Below the pieces are notes generated by a model that worked only from the letters and a program-made list of their open reading frames with translations, made no database searches and had not been told where the DNA came from. A stretch of 64,000 nt of DNA from an uncultured Muribaculaceae bacterium. GTDB lineage: Bacteria; Bacteroidota; Bacteroidia; Bacteroidales; Muribaculaceae. The stretch lies in the NCBI GenBank assembly GCA_910578385.1, contig CAJTQV010000011.1, positions 1 to 64,000 on the forward strand, in the 5' to 3' direction. Position numbers and translations under genes: made by a program. This document shows, one piece after another, positions 10,940 through 20,549 of the stretch; positions within the stretch are counted from its first letter, which is position 1; every line of letters starts with the position of its first letter.

Positions 10940-12382
10940 TTATTTCTTGGGGTGGATGTCGAGCTTGACGGGCTTGATCATGTTCTCGGGCGCGAGAATG
11001 GTGTCGAGATCCTCTTTGGTCAGGATGCCGTGCTCAAGCACGAGGTCGTAGACGCTGCGGCCGGTCTCCATGGCCTCTTTGGCGATCTTGGTCGAGTTCT
11101 TGTATCCGATCACGGGATTAAGCGCGGTCACTACACCGATGCTGTTGTGTACGTACGAACGGCATTTGTCCTCGTTGGCGGTTATACCCTCGACGCAGCG
11201 GATGCGGAGTGTCTCGAAACCGTTGATCATCAAATCCACTGATTCGAAGTTGCACTGTGCTGTGACAGGCTCCATAGCGTTGAGCTCCATCTGGGCTGCC
11301 TCTGATGCCATTGTAACGCACATGTCGTTACCGATGACCTTGAAGCATATCTGGCTCATGACCTCAGGGATGACGGGGTTGACCTTGCCGGGCATAATCG
11401 AGCTGCCTGGCTGACGTGCGGGCAGGTTGATCTCGCCGAGACCGCAGCGGGGACCGCTGGCGAGCAGACGGAGGTCGTTGCTTATCTTGCTGACCTTGGT
11501 GGCCACACGCTTCAGTGCTGATGAATAGCCTACCATGGACGACGTATCCGATGTGATACCTACCAGGTCCGGAGCAAGGGTGATGTTCCAGCCGGTTATC
11601 TCAGAGAGGGCGGCAACACACTTCTCGGCATAGCCCGGCTCGGCACAGATGCCTGTACCGATTGCAGTGGCTCCCATATTGACAACGAGGAAGTCCGCTG
11701 CCGCCTCGTCGAGGTGCTTGATCTCATCTTCAAGGATGGATGCGAAACCGTTGAAAGTCTGACCGAGAGTCATCGGCACGGCATCCTCCAGCTGGGTGCG
11801 CCCCATCTTGATGACGTTGCGGAACTCCTCGCCTTTGCGACGGAAAGCCTCGATGAGTTTCTCGTAGTGGCGTTTGAAGCGCAGATGCGCCATGTACATA
11901 CCGATATGTATCGCGGTCGGATAAGCGTCGTTGGTTGACTGCGAACGGTTCACATGGTCGTTGGGTGAGCAATACTGATATTCGCCACGCTTGTGACCCA
12001 TGATCTCAAGGGCACGGTTGGCGATAACCTCGTTCGCATTCATGTTGGTCGATGTGCCGGCACCACCCTGTATCATATCCACGGGGAACTGGTCGAGGTG
12101 TTCACCACCCATCAGCTCGCGGCATGCCTGAGCGATTGCCTCGTACATTTCGTCTGACAGCAGACCCAGCTCGTGGTTGGCCATCGCCGCTCCGAGCTTG
12201 GTGATTGCGAGACCCTTCACAAACTCCGGATAATCGTAGAGATGGAAGCGGCTAATCTCAAAGTTCTCCACGCCACGCAGCGTCTGGACGCCATAAAGGG
12301 CGCACTCCGGCACGTCAACCGCACCGAGCAGGTCAGATTCCGAACGGAATCCCTTTTCACAGTTGTCTTTCATGTTTTCCAA
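10940..12382 (-). CDS. aspA: Aspartate ammonia-lyase (aspartase)
   Basis: Aspartase converts L-aspartate to fumarate and ammonia in the cytoplasm. The 480-residue protein carries the fumarase/aspartase signature GSSIMPGKVNP, the substrate-binding GAGTSTNMNANEV and SQSTNDAYPTA regions, and full family length. It is more aspartase- than fumarase-like because of the overall sequence and of its neighbours: a C4-dicarboxylate antiporter and an L-asparaginase start on the opposite strand. A TATATTTG box at 12462-12469 on the minus strand gives a leader of about 75 nt containing a CCCCTCCGGGG hairpin. Confidence 0.93.
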   Translation of the reverse strand: MENMKDNCEKGFRSESDLLGAVDVPECALYGVQTLRGVENFEISRFHLYDYPEFVKGLAITKLGAAMANHELGLLSDEMYEAIAQACRELMGGEHLDQFPVDMIQGGAGTSTNMNANEVIANRALEIMGHKRGEYQYCSPNDHVNRSQSTNDAYPTAIHIGMYMAHLRFKRHYEKLIEAFRRKGEEFRNVIKMGRTQLEDAVPMTLGQTFNGFASILEDEIKHLDEAAADFLVVNMGATAIGTGICAEPGYAEKCVAALSEITGWNITLAPDLVGITSDTSSMVGYSSALKRVATKVSKISNDLRLLASGPRCGLGEINLPARQPGSSIMPGKVNPVIPEVMSQICFKVIGNDMCVTMASEAAQMELNAMEPVTAQCNFESVDLMINGFETLRIRCVEGITANEDKCRSYVHNSIGVVTALNPVIGYKNSTKIAKEAMETGRSVYDLVLEHGILTKEDLDTILAPENMIKPVKLDIHPKK

Positions 12383-12461
12383 TATTTAAATTCAAGGTAT
12401 ATTACATGGTTAATTGACACCGCAACAACCCCTCCGGGGCGGCGGGTGCCAAATAATTCGG

Positions 12462-12469
12462 CAAATATA
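12462..12469 (-). promoter_or_regulatory. -7 box for aspA
   Basis: The complement reads TATATTTG. The divergent dicarboxylate transporter must start its own transcript within the same 286-bp intergenic stretch (12383-12668), but I see no equally good plus-strand box there. Confidence 0.65.
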
Positions 12470-12668
12470 ACCTTTTTTCAGCTATCTAACGCCACATATC
12501 GCAAGAAAGGTTGAAAAGATGTTTAATAACATATACCTGCCCGTGAACAAATCACAATTAAAAACATTAATAAGTGTTAAAGACAGTGAACGAACCGGAG
12601 GACGACACAGCACCTCTCCACCATGGTCTGCCGGACGACACTTAAATCTAACCGAAAAACGACAAGGC

Positions 12669-13970
12669 ATGATTATCCAGCTATTGTTTGTGCTCGCCGC
12701 CATCATAGTCGGCGCGCGCCTCGGAGGTATCGGACTCGGCGTCATGGGTGGCGTAGGTCTGGCAATCCTCGTCTTTGTGTTCGGCCTTGAGCCGACTTCT
12801 CCACCCATTGACGTCATGCTCATGATTGCGGCTGTCATCTCGGCGGCGGCAGCCATGCAGGCGGCCGGAGGTCTTGACTGGCTCGTGCGCGTGGCGGAGA
12901 AGTTGCTGCGCAAGAATCCTTCGCATGTAACTATCGTCAGCCCGCTGGTGACCTATCTGTTCACTTTCGTGGCAGGTACAGGCCATGTGGCCTACTCGGT
13001 GCTCCCGGTTATCGCCGAGGTGGCGCGAGAGACCAAGATCCGTCCTGAACGCCCGTTAGGAATCGCGGTCATCGCCTCGCAGCAGGCCATCACCGCAAGC
13101 CCCATCTCGGCAGCGACTGTGGCTCTGCTCGGACTTCTCACCGGCTTTCACATCACTCTGTTCGACATCCTGAAAGTAACTATTCCGGCAACTCTCGTCG
13201 GCGTGCTCGTGGGCGCGTTCCTCTCCAAGCGTGTCGGCAAGGAGCTCATGGAAGACCCTGAGTATCTGCGCCGCGTAGAACAGGGAATGATCAAGGAGAA
13301 CTCCCTTAAATTCAATGAAATCAAAAACGTAAAGACAGCCATCACTTCAGTTGTGGTCTTTCTGGTTGCCACGGTGCTCATCGTGCTCTTCGGCTCGATT
13401 CCGGCCATGCGTCCCAGCTTCGGAGGCACTCCGATCGCAATGCCTGCACTCATCGAGATTCTGATGCTCTCGGCCTGCGCCATCATCCTGCTCGTGTCGA
13501 AGACCAACGGTATCGCACCCACACAGGGCAGCGTGTTCATAGCCGGCATGCAGGCGGTAATCGCCATCTTCGGTATAGCCTGGATGGGCGACACTTTCAT
13601 CAACGGCAACATCTCCGTGCTTACAGACTCCATCAAAGGTATCGTGACCGAGATGCCATGGCTCTTCGCAGTAGCTCTCTTTGTAATGTCAATCCTTCTC
13701 TACAGCCAGGCGGCGACGGTCCGCGCCATCGTACCGCTCGGTGTAGCTCTCGGACTCAGTCCCTGGATGCTCATCGCCCTCTTCCCGGCTGTGAACGGTT
13801 ACTTCTTCATACCCAACTACCCCACCCTGGTCGCGGCCATCAACTTCGACCGCACCGGAACGACGAAAATCGGCAAGTACATACTGAACCACTCGTTCAT
13901 GATGCCGGGACTTGTGGCCACCGTAGTGGCAATCGGGGTCGGTCTGCTGCTCATACAGTTCTATCAGTAG
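12669..13970 (+). CDS. Anaerobic C4-dicarboxylate transporter (Dcu family)
   Basis: The 433-residue protein is made almost wholly of membrane helices and matches the DcuA/DcuB antiporter family in length and in conserved segments such as FVAGTGHVAYSVLPVIAE and GIAVIASQQAITASPISAAT. Such carriers exchange external aspartate, fumarate or malate for succinate. The ATG at 12669 is preferred over an upstream in-frame codon at 12519 because it opens directly into the first helix (MIIQLLFVLAAIIVGA). It precedes the asparaginase by 42 bp. DcuA and DcuB cannot be told apart here. Confidence 0.92.
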   Translation: MIIQLLFVLAAIIVGARLGGIGLGVMGGVGLAILVFVFGLEPTSPPIDVMLMIAAVISAAAAMQAAGGLDWLVRVAEKLLRKNPSHVTIVSPLVTYLFTFVAGTGHVAYSVLPVIAEVARETKIRPERPLGIAVIASQQAITASPISAATVALLGLLTGFHITLFDILKVTIPATLVGVLVGAFLSKRVGKELMEDPEYLRRVEQGMIKENSLKFNEIKNVKTAITSVVVFLVATVLIVLFGSIPAMRPSFGGTPIAMPALIEILMLSACAIILLVSKTNGIAPTQGSVFIAGMQAVIAIFGIAWMGDTFINGNISVLTDSIKGIVTEMPWLFAVALFVMSILLYSQAATVRAIVPLGVALGLSPWMLIALFPAVNGYFFIPNYPTLVAAINFDRTGTTKIGKYILNHSFMMPGLVATVVAIGVGLLLIQFYQ

Positions 13971-14012
13971 TACTTTCAACAATCGAAATCAACACAAAAA
14001 AAACCATATCTT

Positions 14013-15080
14013 ATGAAAAATCTGAAATCATTCGGAATGCTGGCAGTCATGCTCCTCGCATCTGTCGCCTCTGCCTTCGCGCAGCAGAAACCTAACGTTT
14101 ACATCCTCGCTACCGGTGGAACAATAGCCGGAACAGGCAAGTCGGCCACCGCATCGGGCTACACCGCCGGTCAGGTAGCCATCCAGTCGCTCATCGACGC
14201 TGTGCCCGAGATGAAGGATGTTGCCAACATCACCGGCGAGCAGGTGGTCAATATCGGCTCGCAGGACATGAACGACGAGGTGTGGCTCACTCTCGCCAAA
14301 CGAATCAACGAGCTCCTCGCCTCTCCGCAGGTGGACGGTATCGTGGTTACGCACGGAACTGACACCATGGAAGAGACCGCCTACTTCCTCAACCTCACCG
14401 TAAAGAGCGACAAGCCCGTAGTGCTGACAGGCGCAATGCGTCCTTCGACAGCCATGAGTGCCGACGGCCCGCTCAACCTCTACAACTCAGTGGTGACAGC
14501 CGCCGACCCCGCTTCAAAGGGACGCGGTGTGATGGTTGTCATGAACGGCCTTATCCTCGGTGCTCACGGCACTCAGAAGATGAACACCACCGATGTACAG
14601 ACATTCCAGGATCCCGACGGCGGTGCTCTCGGCTATGTCTACAACAGCAAGCCTTACTACAACCTTGTCACCACATACAAGCACACTACCAAGTCTGTGT
14701 TTGACGTGACCAACCTCACCAAGCTCCCCAAAGTCGGCATCGTTTACGCCTACTCTAACATCGAGGCTGACGTGATGACTCCGTTCCTCGACAAGGCAAA
14801 CGGCTACCAGGGCATTATCCACGCAGGTCTCGGCAACGGCAACTACCACAAGAACATCTTCCCCACGCTGCTCGATGCACGCAAGCAGGGAATCATCGTG
14901 GTTCGTTCAAGCCGCGTTCCGACAGGTCCGACAACCCTCTACGACGAGGTCGATGACGAGAAATATGAGTTTGTGGCTTCTTGGGAACTCAACCCGCAGA
15001 AGGCCCGCGTGCTCCTCATGCTCGCCCTCACCAAGACTAACGACTGGCGCCAGATCCAGCAGTACTTCGAAGAATATTAA
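14013..15080 (+). CDS. ansB: Type II L-asparaginase, exported
   Basis: This enzyme hydrolyses asparagine to aspartate and ammonia. A signal peptide ending near SAFAQ (residue 24) predicts a periplasmic location. Both catalytic threonine motifs are present: ATGGTIAGTG near 33-42 and THGTDTMEETAYF near 113-125; the Lys-containing GAMRP segment follows. The 355-residue length fits type II enzymes. With the transporter upstream and aspartase across the intergenic gap, it could feed asparagine nitrogen and carbon into fumarate. Confidence 0.95.
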   Translation: MKNLKSFGMLAVMLLASVASAFAQQKPNVYILATGGTIAGTGKSATASGYTAGQVAIQSLIDAVPEMKDVANITGEQVVNIGSQDMNDEVWLTLAKRINELLASPQVDGIVVTHGTDTMEETAYFLNLTVKSDKPVVLTGAMRPSTAMSADGPLNLYNSVVTAADPASKGRGVMVVMNGLILGAHGTQKMNTTDVQTFQDPDGGALGYVYNSKPYYNLVTTYKHTTKSVFDVTNLTKLPKVGIVYAYSNIEADVMTPFLDKANGYQGIIHAGLGNGNYHKNIFPTLLDARKQGIIVVRSSRVPTGPTTLYDEVDDEKYEFVASWELNPQKARVLLMLALTKTNDWRQIQQYFEEY

Positions 15081-15085
15081 TCAAT

Positions 15086-15164
15086 TGTAGGGACGCACGG
15101 CCCGTGCGTCCGTCGCAAAACCGGACTAACCCGGCCACGGACGCACGGGTCGTGCGTCCCTACA
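15086..15164. repeat. REPIN-like pair of inverted GC-rich palindromes
   Basis: Two 27-nt arms (15086-15112 and 15138-15164), each itself nearly palindromic around ACGCACGG, are inverted copies of each other with one mismatch and a 25-nt spacer. A related single palindrome is at 18634-18662. The pair lies between the asparaginase and porin genes and could slow or end transcription, or be a non-autonomous mobile repeat. Confidence 0.75.
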
Positions 15165-15224
15165 AAGATCCACAACACTATAACTACATTAAGTATTCGA
15201 CACAATTCGACATCATTCCACATT

Positions 15225-16436
15225 ATGAAAAGACATATTGCTTTGCTTGCGGCTCCGCTGCTCATCTCTGGTACGGCTTTCGCCCAGATGGACCAGAACA
15301 CTTCTCCCGGCACTGACCGCGAGAAAGGTCTCATCGAGGAGATTTTCAAGATTGAGAAGAAAACCGACAAGTTCAACCTCTTCCTCGACATGCACGGTGA
15401 TTTCGACGCCGGATGGACCGGCTCGAAGTTCGACGGCGGCAAGTTCCGCTTCCAGCAGCTCCGCGTCGAGGCACGTGGCGACATCAACAGCTGGCTGAGC
15501 TACCGCTACCGTCAGCGTCTCAACAAGGGAGACACACCCAACGGATATTACGACAACGTGCTCGGAAGCATCGACATCGCGGGCATCGGCCTCAACTTCA
15601 ACAAGTGGTCGCTCTTCCTCGGTAAGCAGTGCGCCGCCTACGGTGGTATCGAGTTCGACCTCAACCCGATCGAGATCTACCAGTACTCCGACATGGTTGA
15701 CTACATGAGCAACTTCATGACCGGTGTCAACGTGGCCTACAATCCCACGCCCAACCAGCAGATTCAGTTCCAGGTGCTCAACGGACTGACAAGCTCGTCA
15801 AAAGAGATGTACGGTGACTATACGGCCGCCAAGCTCCCTCTGCTCTACACCCTGAACTGGAACGGCAACTTCAACGATGTCTACAAGACACGTTGGTCGG
15901 CATCGTTCATGAACGAGACCAAGGGTGAGCACATGTGGTACTTCGCACTCGGTAACGACTTCAACATCAGTGAGAAGTTCCAGATGTACTTCGACTGGAT
16001 GTATTCTATCGAGGGTGTTGACCGCAAAGGTATCATCACCGACATCGTGGCCCCGAACGGCTGGAACAAGAAGGCCGCCAAGACCGACATCATGTCATTC
16101 GTACTCCACGCCAACTACCGTTTCCATCCAAAATGGAATCTGTTCGGTAAGTTCATGTATGAAAACGAGGGTGTCTACAAGACCAACACCATGGATGTTC
16201 TCGACGCAGCCGGCAACGAGACTCCGGTTGAGCTCAAGGCCGGCAAATACCGCACGGCACTCGGCTACATCGGAGGTATTGAGTACTATCCTTTCAAGGA
16301 CCGTACCCTCCACTTCTTCGCCACCTACGTAGGCCGCAACTACCTCTATACCGCCAAAGCCCAGGCTTTCGGCGCCAAGCACCAGAACACCAACAGCGTT
16401 CAGGTCGGTTTCATCTGGCACATGCCGGTGTTCTGA
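15225..16436 (+). CDS. Outer-membrane porin (OprO/OprP-like)
   Basis: The 403-residue protein has a signal peptide cleaved near FAQ (residue 21), a short helical stretch at 30-47, then alternating aromatic beta-strands typical of a 16-strand porin. It ends in Phe after HMPVF, the usual outer-membrane beta-barrel signal. The GKFRFQQLRVEARGDI region resembles phosphate-selective-porin-like proteins found widely in Bacteroidetes. Co-orientation with the asparaginase and dicarboxylate carrier suggests it admits amino acids or dicarboxylates, but the substrate is not readable. Confidence 0.85.
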   Translation: MKRHIALLAAPLLISGTAFAQMDQNTSPGTDREKGLIEEIFKIEKKTDKFNLFLDMHGDFDAGWTGSKFDGGKFRFQQLRVEARGDINSWLSYRYRQRLNKGDTPNGYYDNVLGSIDIAGIGLNFNKWSLFLGKQCAAYGGIEFDLNPIEIYQYSDMVDYMSNFMTGVNVAYNPTPNQQIQFQVLNGLTSSSKEMYGDYTAAKLPLLYTLNWNGNFNDVYKTRWSASFMNETKGEHMWYFALGNDFNISEKFQMYFDWMYSIEGVDRKGIITDIVAPNGWNKKAAKTDIMSFVLHANYRFHPKWNLFGKFMYENEGVYKTNTMDVLDAAGNETPVELKAGKYRTALGYIGGIEYYPFKDRTLHFFATYVGRNYLYTAKAQAFGAKHQNTNSVQVGFIWHMPVF

Positions 16437-16516
16437 TAAAAGTTAAACAGAATAAAGGTTGATGACTCCTGTCATTAACTTAAAACAAAACATAACCCAC
16501 CTACTGCAACAAAACG

Positions 16517-16558
16517 GGTGCCCCGCTCCTACTCGGACCGGGGCACCTATATATTTTG
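16517..16558 (+). terminator. Terminator of the dicarboxylate-asparaginase-porin unit
   Basis: A perfect 9-bp GC-rich stem (GGTGCCCCG / CGGGGCACC) is followed by TATATATTTTG, 80 bp after the porin stop. Confidence 0.8.
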
Positions 16559-16590
16559 TATTACAACCGGGGTGAGGTTCCCGGGAAAGG

Positions 16591-16839
16591 TCAGGAGTTA
16601 TCGTCACGTCGCGAGTCGATACGGTTCTTTATTTTCTCGTAACCTACCCATCCCAGGAGCGCGATGAACATCAGAATCGCTGCCACTATCACCACTGCCT
16701 GTATGGCAATCTTGAGCATACCGAGTATAACGCAGGCTACAAAGCCCACTACGCAAAGCGCTATAAACCATGCCACGGCCTTGATCATGAACGAATCACG
16801 AGATTGACCTGAATCTTTAGAATAGTCTTTATTTTCCAT
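16591..16839 (-). CDS. Small two-helix membrane protein
   Basis: The 82-residue protein has a polar N-terminus (MENKDYSKDSGQSRDS), two hydrophobic segments (about 19-45 and 47-66) and a basic-acidic tail. I recognise no family. It stands alone between the porin terminator and the acyl-CoA ligase gene, so it is probably monocistronic. Confidence 0.65.
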   Translation of the reverse strand: MENKDYSKDSGQSRDSFMIKAVAWFIALCVVGFVACVILGMLKIAIQAVVIVAAILMFIALLGWVGYEKIKNRIDSRRDDNS

Positions 16840-16951
16840 AGTACCTCATTTTTACACCTAAAACGGCCACCTTTCACAAAAGTTCAATTAGCTCCACCCA
16901 AATGCCAACGCACTTGAGTGGAATCATATGCATATCCTGAACTTAAATCCG

Positions 16952-18610
16952 TCAGCGGGTATAAAGGAACCGCTTTATTGAGCGTTTCGGGGTCTTCTCG
17001 AATTCGTTTGGCATCGGGATAATCTTGGTTATCTGTTCGTAAGGAGCGACAATCTTGTTCAGCTCCTTGCGTACGTTTTCCAATGTCGGTTCAAGGTTGG
17101 CAGATGATATATCGAATTTGTCGAGGGCATCGTAATCAGGATAGACGAGTGCCACCAGACGGCCGTCCCGCTCCACGACCAGACTTTCCGATACGAATGG
17201 CATGTTGTTCAGTTTGGCCTCGATCTCCTCAGGATAGATATTCTGACCCGAAGCCGACAACAGCATGGTCTTGGAACGGCCACGCAAGAAGAGGGTGCCG
17301 TCGGGAGAGCGGGTCCCCATGTCGCCGGTGTGCAGCCAACCATCCGCATCAAGCACGGCCTCGGTAGCCTCGCGGTTCTTGAAATATCCCTTCATGACAT
17401 TCGTGCCGCGCACGCAGATTTCGCCCGGGACGTTCTCCGGGTCATCCGACAACACCTTCGACTCCATGCCGGGCAACGTGCGGCCCGAACTTCCGGGAAT
17501 GAACTCCCGCCACGGAGTGTAGCTGATAAGCGGGCCACATTCGGTCATGCCGTAACCCACTGTGAACGGGAAACGAATCTTGTGAAGGAACTCCTCCACC
17601 TCATGATTCAGAGGCGCCCCTCCGACTATCACCTGCTCGAATTCTCCGCCGAAAGCGTCTATGAGTTTCTTGCGAATCTTGGAGTAGATGTAAGAGTCGA
17701 GAAACGGCACAGCAAGCGTCCAGCGCATGGTTCCCTTCGAAATCATGGGCAAAATCTGGTTCTTGTAAATTTTCTCAAGAATCAGAGGCACACATATCAC
17801 GAGATTCGGCTTGACCTCTCCGAGTGCCTTGATCAGGATACGCGGCGACGGAGTCTTGCCGAGAAGTGTGACATGACTTCCGACGGCAAGCGGTGTCAGC
17901 ATATCGAACGCACACCCGTAGGCATGTGCGAGCGGGAGGAATGCCAGCGCACGCGAACTCCGGAAATGCAGCATGGTGTCCATGCCGAAGCAGACGTTGC
18001 CGGCAAGATTGCGCCCCGTAAGCATTACACCCTTCGAGAAGCCGGTCGTACCTGAAGTATAGTTTATCTCTACCACCTCGTCATTATCACGGTCGGCATA
18101 ATGTATATCCTCTGAGGAATAACCCTGAGGATACATACGACGGAAACGGCGGTTGAGTAGACGGCGGGCGTTGGCAAGCATATCGCCGGCCGGTTCATGG
18201 AGAGCCCGCATGTCATCGAGGGATATGACGCCCTTGACATTGAGCAGAGACTCCGGATCGACATGTTCCCATATCGAACCTCCCACAAATAGAAGCTGAG
18301 CCTCCGAGTGGTTCACTATATGAGTGATATCGACCGGATTGAATTCCGACAGGATCGGCACGATTACCGCACCATATGTCACGGTGGCCATATACACGAG
18401 CACCCAATTGAGCGAATCTTTTCCACATAGAGCGATTTTCGCGCCACGCTCCAGACCGAGCGTATCAAAAAGAACATGAAGTTTGGCGATGGTGACGGCC
18501 ATGTCGCCATATGAAAGCGTCCGGCCTGAGACATAGTCGCTCAATGCCGGCAAATCCCAGTTCTCGATGAAACTCTTTTCATATATCCTGATAAAATTCT
18601 CTACTTCCAT
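16952..18610 (-). CDS. AMP-binding acyl-CoA/fatty-acid ligase
   Basis: The 552-residue protein is an ANL-superfamily adenylating enzyme. It has the phosphate loop YTSGTTGFSKGV, the adenine-binding GYGMTECGPLISY, the GWLHTGDMG motif, and the C-terminal hinge/lysine region (TPKRSIKRFLY). Long-chain acyl-CoA ligases activate free fatty acids with ATP and CoA; the chain length preferred here is unknown. It is upstream of the alcohol dehydrogenase in opposite spatial order (the dehydrogenase starts at 19862), with a palindromic repeat between. Confidence 0.88.
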   Translation of the reverse strand: MEVENFIRIYEKSFIENWDLPALSDYVSGRTLSYGDMAVTIAKLHVLFDTLGLERGAKIALCGKDSLNWVLVYMATVTYGAVIVPILSEFNPVDITHIVNHSEAQLLFVGGSIWEHVDPESLLNVKGVISLDDMRALHEPAGDMLANARRLLNRRFRRMYPQGYSSEDIHYADRDNDEVVEINYTSGTTGFSKGVMLTGRNLAGNVCFGMDTMLHFRSSRALAFLPLAHAYGCAFDMLTPLAVGSHVTLLGKTPSPRILIKALGEVKPNLVICVPLILEKIYKNQILPMISKGTMRWTLAVPFLDSYIYSKIRKKLIDAFGGEFEQVIVGGAPLNHEVEEFLHKIRFPFTVGYGMTECGPLISYTPWREFIPGSSGRTLPGMESKVLSDDPENVPGEICVRGTNVMKGYFKNREATEAVLDADGWLHTGDMGTRSPDGTLFLRGRSKTMLLSASGQNIYPEEIEAKLNNMPFVSESLVVERDGRLVALVYPDYDALDKFDISSANLEPTLENVRKELNKIVAPYEQITKIIPMPNEFEKTPKRSIKRFLYTR

Positions 18611-18633
18611 AGGTGTGTGTGTTTGATTAATAT

Positions 18634-18662
18634 TGGCGGACGCACGGGCCGTGCGTCCGCCA
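18634..18662. repeat. GC-rich palindrome related to 15086-15164
   Basis: A perfect 14-bp inverted repeat with one central base, containing GGACGCACGG and CCGTGCGTCC, lies between the stop of the alcohol dehydrogenase gene and the start of the acyl-CoA ligase gene. It shares its core with the REPIN-like pair. Confidence 0.75.
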
Positions 18663-18680
18663 GAGGTGGTGAATCTACTT

Positions 18681-19862
18681 TTACTGTCCGCAGGCTATGC
18701 GGTAGATCTCGCGGCAGTCGTCCATGGAAAGGGGCACGTAGTTGCCGAGGGTCTTTCCAACATTGCGTTCGAGCGACTTGACCATCTTCTCGATGTCGGG
18801 TTCACAGCCGACAAGCTCCTTGAGGTTGGTCGTCAGGCCGAGGTCGTGGTAGAAATTCTTCAGTTCGGAGATACCCTCGTCGATAATCTCGTCAGTGGTC
18901 TTGCCCGCCGGGTCAACCGACATGACGTTGATTGCGAAACGCCAGAGTTTGTCGGGGTTGCGCGAGGCGCAGAAAGTCATCCACGCAGGAATCATCACAG
19001 CCAGACCGGCACCGTGGGCAACATCGTAGAAGGCCGAGATCTCATGCTCCAGACGGTGAGAAGACCAGTCTTCCACCTTTCCGACACCGCACAGACCGTT
19101 GTGGGCAAGAGTACCGGCCCACATCACATCGGCACGGGCATCATAGTTCTCAGGGTCAAGTTTCAGGGTAAGAGCCTGGTCCATCACATCGCGCATGATT
19201 GCCTCGGAATAGGCATCGACAAGCTGTGTGCCCGTAGTGTTGGAGAAGTAACGCTCATAGATATGAGCCATCATGTCTACAATTCCGTAGGCCGTCTGGT
19301 TCCAGGGGAGAGACATGGTGAGTTCAGGATTCATGATTGCGAAACGTGGACGCAGCAGTCCGGGATAACGCACCGAAATCTTCTGGTTTGTCTTCTCATT
19401 GGTTATGACCGAGTTGCCGCTACCTTCGGAACCTGCGGCAGGAATGGTGAGCACCACACCGACCGGCACCGCGAAACGAGCTGTCTCCTTTCCGGTATAG
19501 AAATCCCAGAAATCACCCGGATACACTGCCCCGAGAGCAATCGCCTTGGCGGCATCAATCGGGGAACCACCGCCAACGGCAAGTATAAAATTGACCGACT
19601 GCTCCACGGCGAGGGCAATGCCGGCGTAGACACTCCCGGCGGTAGGGTTGGGCTGTATGCCACCATATTCCACAAACTGCACTCCCGCCTCGGTGAGCGA
19701 GTTCTCAATCTGCTGCAGCAGACCGTCGCGGCGGATACGGTCGGAACCATATACAATCATTACCTTTGATGCTCCGCGGCTCGACAGCGCGGTACCGACA
19801 TGGCTCTGTGAGTCACGTCCGAAAATGAACTCCGTGGGAGTACAGAATGTGAAGTTATCCAT
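18681..19862 (-). CDS. Iron-containing alcohol dehydrogenase
   Basis: The 393-residue protein belongs to the group III iron-dependent alcohol dehydrogenases, close to NADPH-dependent butanol/YqhD-type enzymes. It shows the cofactor loop AVGGGSPIDAAKAIA and the metal ligands in GIVDMMAHIYERYF and RLEHEISAFYDVAHGAGLAV. It would reduce aldehydes to alcohols, or the reverse, in the cytoplasm. It precedes the acyl-CoA ligase on the same strand with 70 bp between; they may be co-transcribed. The natural substrate is unknown. Confidence 0.92.
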   Translation of the reverse strand: MDNFTFCTPTEFIFGRDSQSHVGTALSSRGASKVMIVYGSDRIRRDGLLQQIENSLTEAGVQFVEYGGIQPNPTAGSVYAGIALAVEQSVNFILAVGGGSPIDAAKAIALGAVYPGDFWDFYTGKETARFAVPVGVVLTIPAAGSEGSGNSVITNEKTNQKISVRYPGLLRPRFAIMNPELTMSLPWNQTAYGIVDMMAHIYERYFSNTTGTQLVDAYSEAIMRDVMDQALTLKLDPENYDARADVMWAGTLAHNGLCGVGKVEDWSSHRLEHEISAFYDVAHGAGLAVMIPAWMTFCASRNPDKLWRFAINVMSVDPAGKTTDEIIDEGISELKNFYHDLGLTTNLKELVGCEPDIEKMVKSLERNVGKTLGNYVPLSMDDCREIYRIACGQ

Positions 19863-19936
19863 TATTTCGAGTTTTTATATTGGCTTTAGTAATTTCTTAT
19901 GCCGGGAAAGGCATGCCCATCTGTATATATAACAAA

Positions 19937-19964
19937 TCCGGAGCACCAAATATGATGCTCCGGA
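19937..19964 (-). terminator. Hairpin downstream of the HIT gene
   Basis: A perfect 9-bp stem (TCCGGAGCA / TGCTCCGGA) lies 44 bp after the HIT-protein stop. On the minus strand it is followed by TTTGTTATATA, so it may end the greA-HIT transcript. Confidence 0.6.
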
Positions 19965-20007
19965 CCAATTTTATTGCCGGGTCATGACAGCGGCACCGTA
20001 ATCAGGC

Positions 20008-20409
20008 TCACTCTCCCGCTGCAAATGCTTCCGATACCTTGGCGGCAATCTCGCTCATGCGGGCCGGATCGGGGTCGGAAATCTTGTGGTGGAAGTCCAT
20101 GTCGCCCTCCTTCTGGAGAGGAACGAGATGGATGTGAGCGTGGGGTACCTCGAGGCCCAGCACCGTAACACCGATCTTGCGGCATGGCATCACGCTCTTG
20201 AGAGCCTTTGCAACTCTCTTTGCGAACACCATCATGTCGCCGAGATCGGCGTCGGGGATGTCGAAAATATAGTCTGTCTCCGTCTTGGGAACAACCAGAG
20301 TGTGTCCCCAGTTGACAGGGTTGATGTCGAGAAAGGCGTAGAACTTGTCGTTCTCGGCGATCTTGTAGGAAGGAATCTCGCCTGCAATGATTTTTGAGAA
20401 TATGGTCAT
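20008..20409 (-). CDS. HIT-family nucleotide hydrolase
   Basis: The 133-residue protein has the histidine triad HAHIHLVPL near residue 95 and the family start MTIFSKIIAGEIPSYKIAEND. HIT proteins of this branch hydrolyse adenosine phosphoramidates and related dinucleotides. It lies 140 bp after greA on the same strand. Confidence 0.93.
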   Translation of the reverse strand: MTIFSKIIAGEIPSYKIAENDKFYAFLDINPVNWGHTLVVPKTETDYIFDIPDADLGDMMVFAKRVAKALKSVMPCRKIGVTVLGLEVPHAHIHLVPLQKEGDMDFHHKISDPDPARMSEIAAKVSEAFAAGE

Positions 20410-20549
20410 GATGGATTTTAAAGATTATCGCAAGTTGCGCGGCGGATCCGCGCAGCGGCGTGGTTTTGTTTTATGGGATGAATCGCAGCCGGCCTTTCGG
20501 CAACGCTGCGGAAAAGTTGGCATTGCAGGAGAGAGACTTTCTTCTGCAA

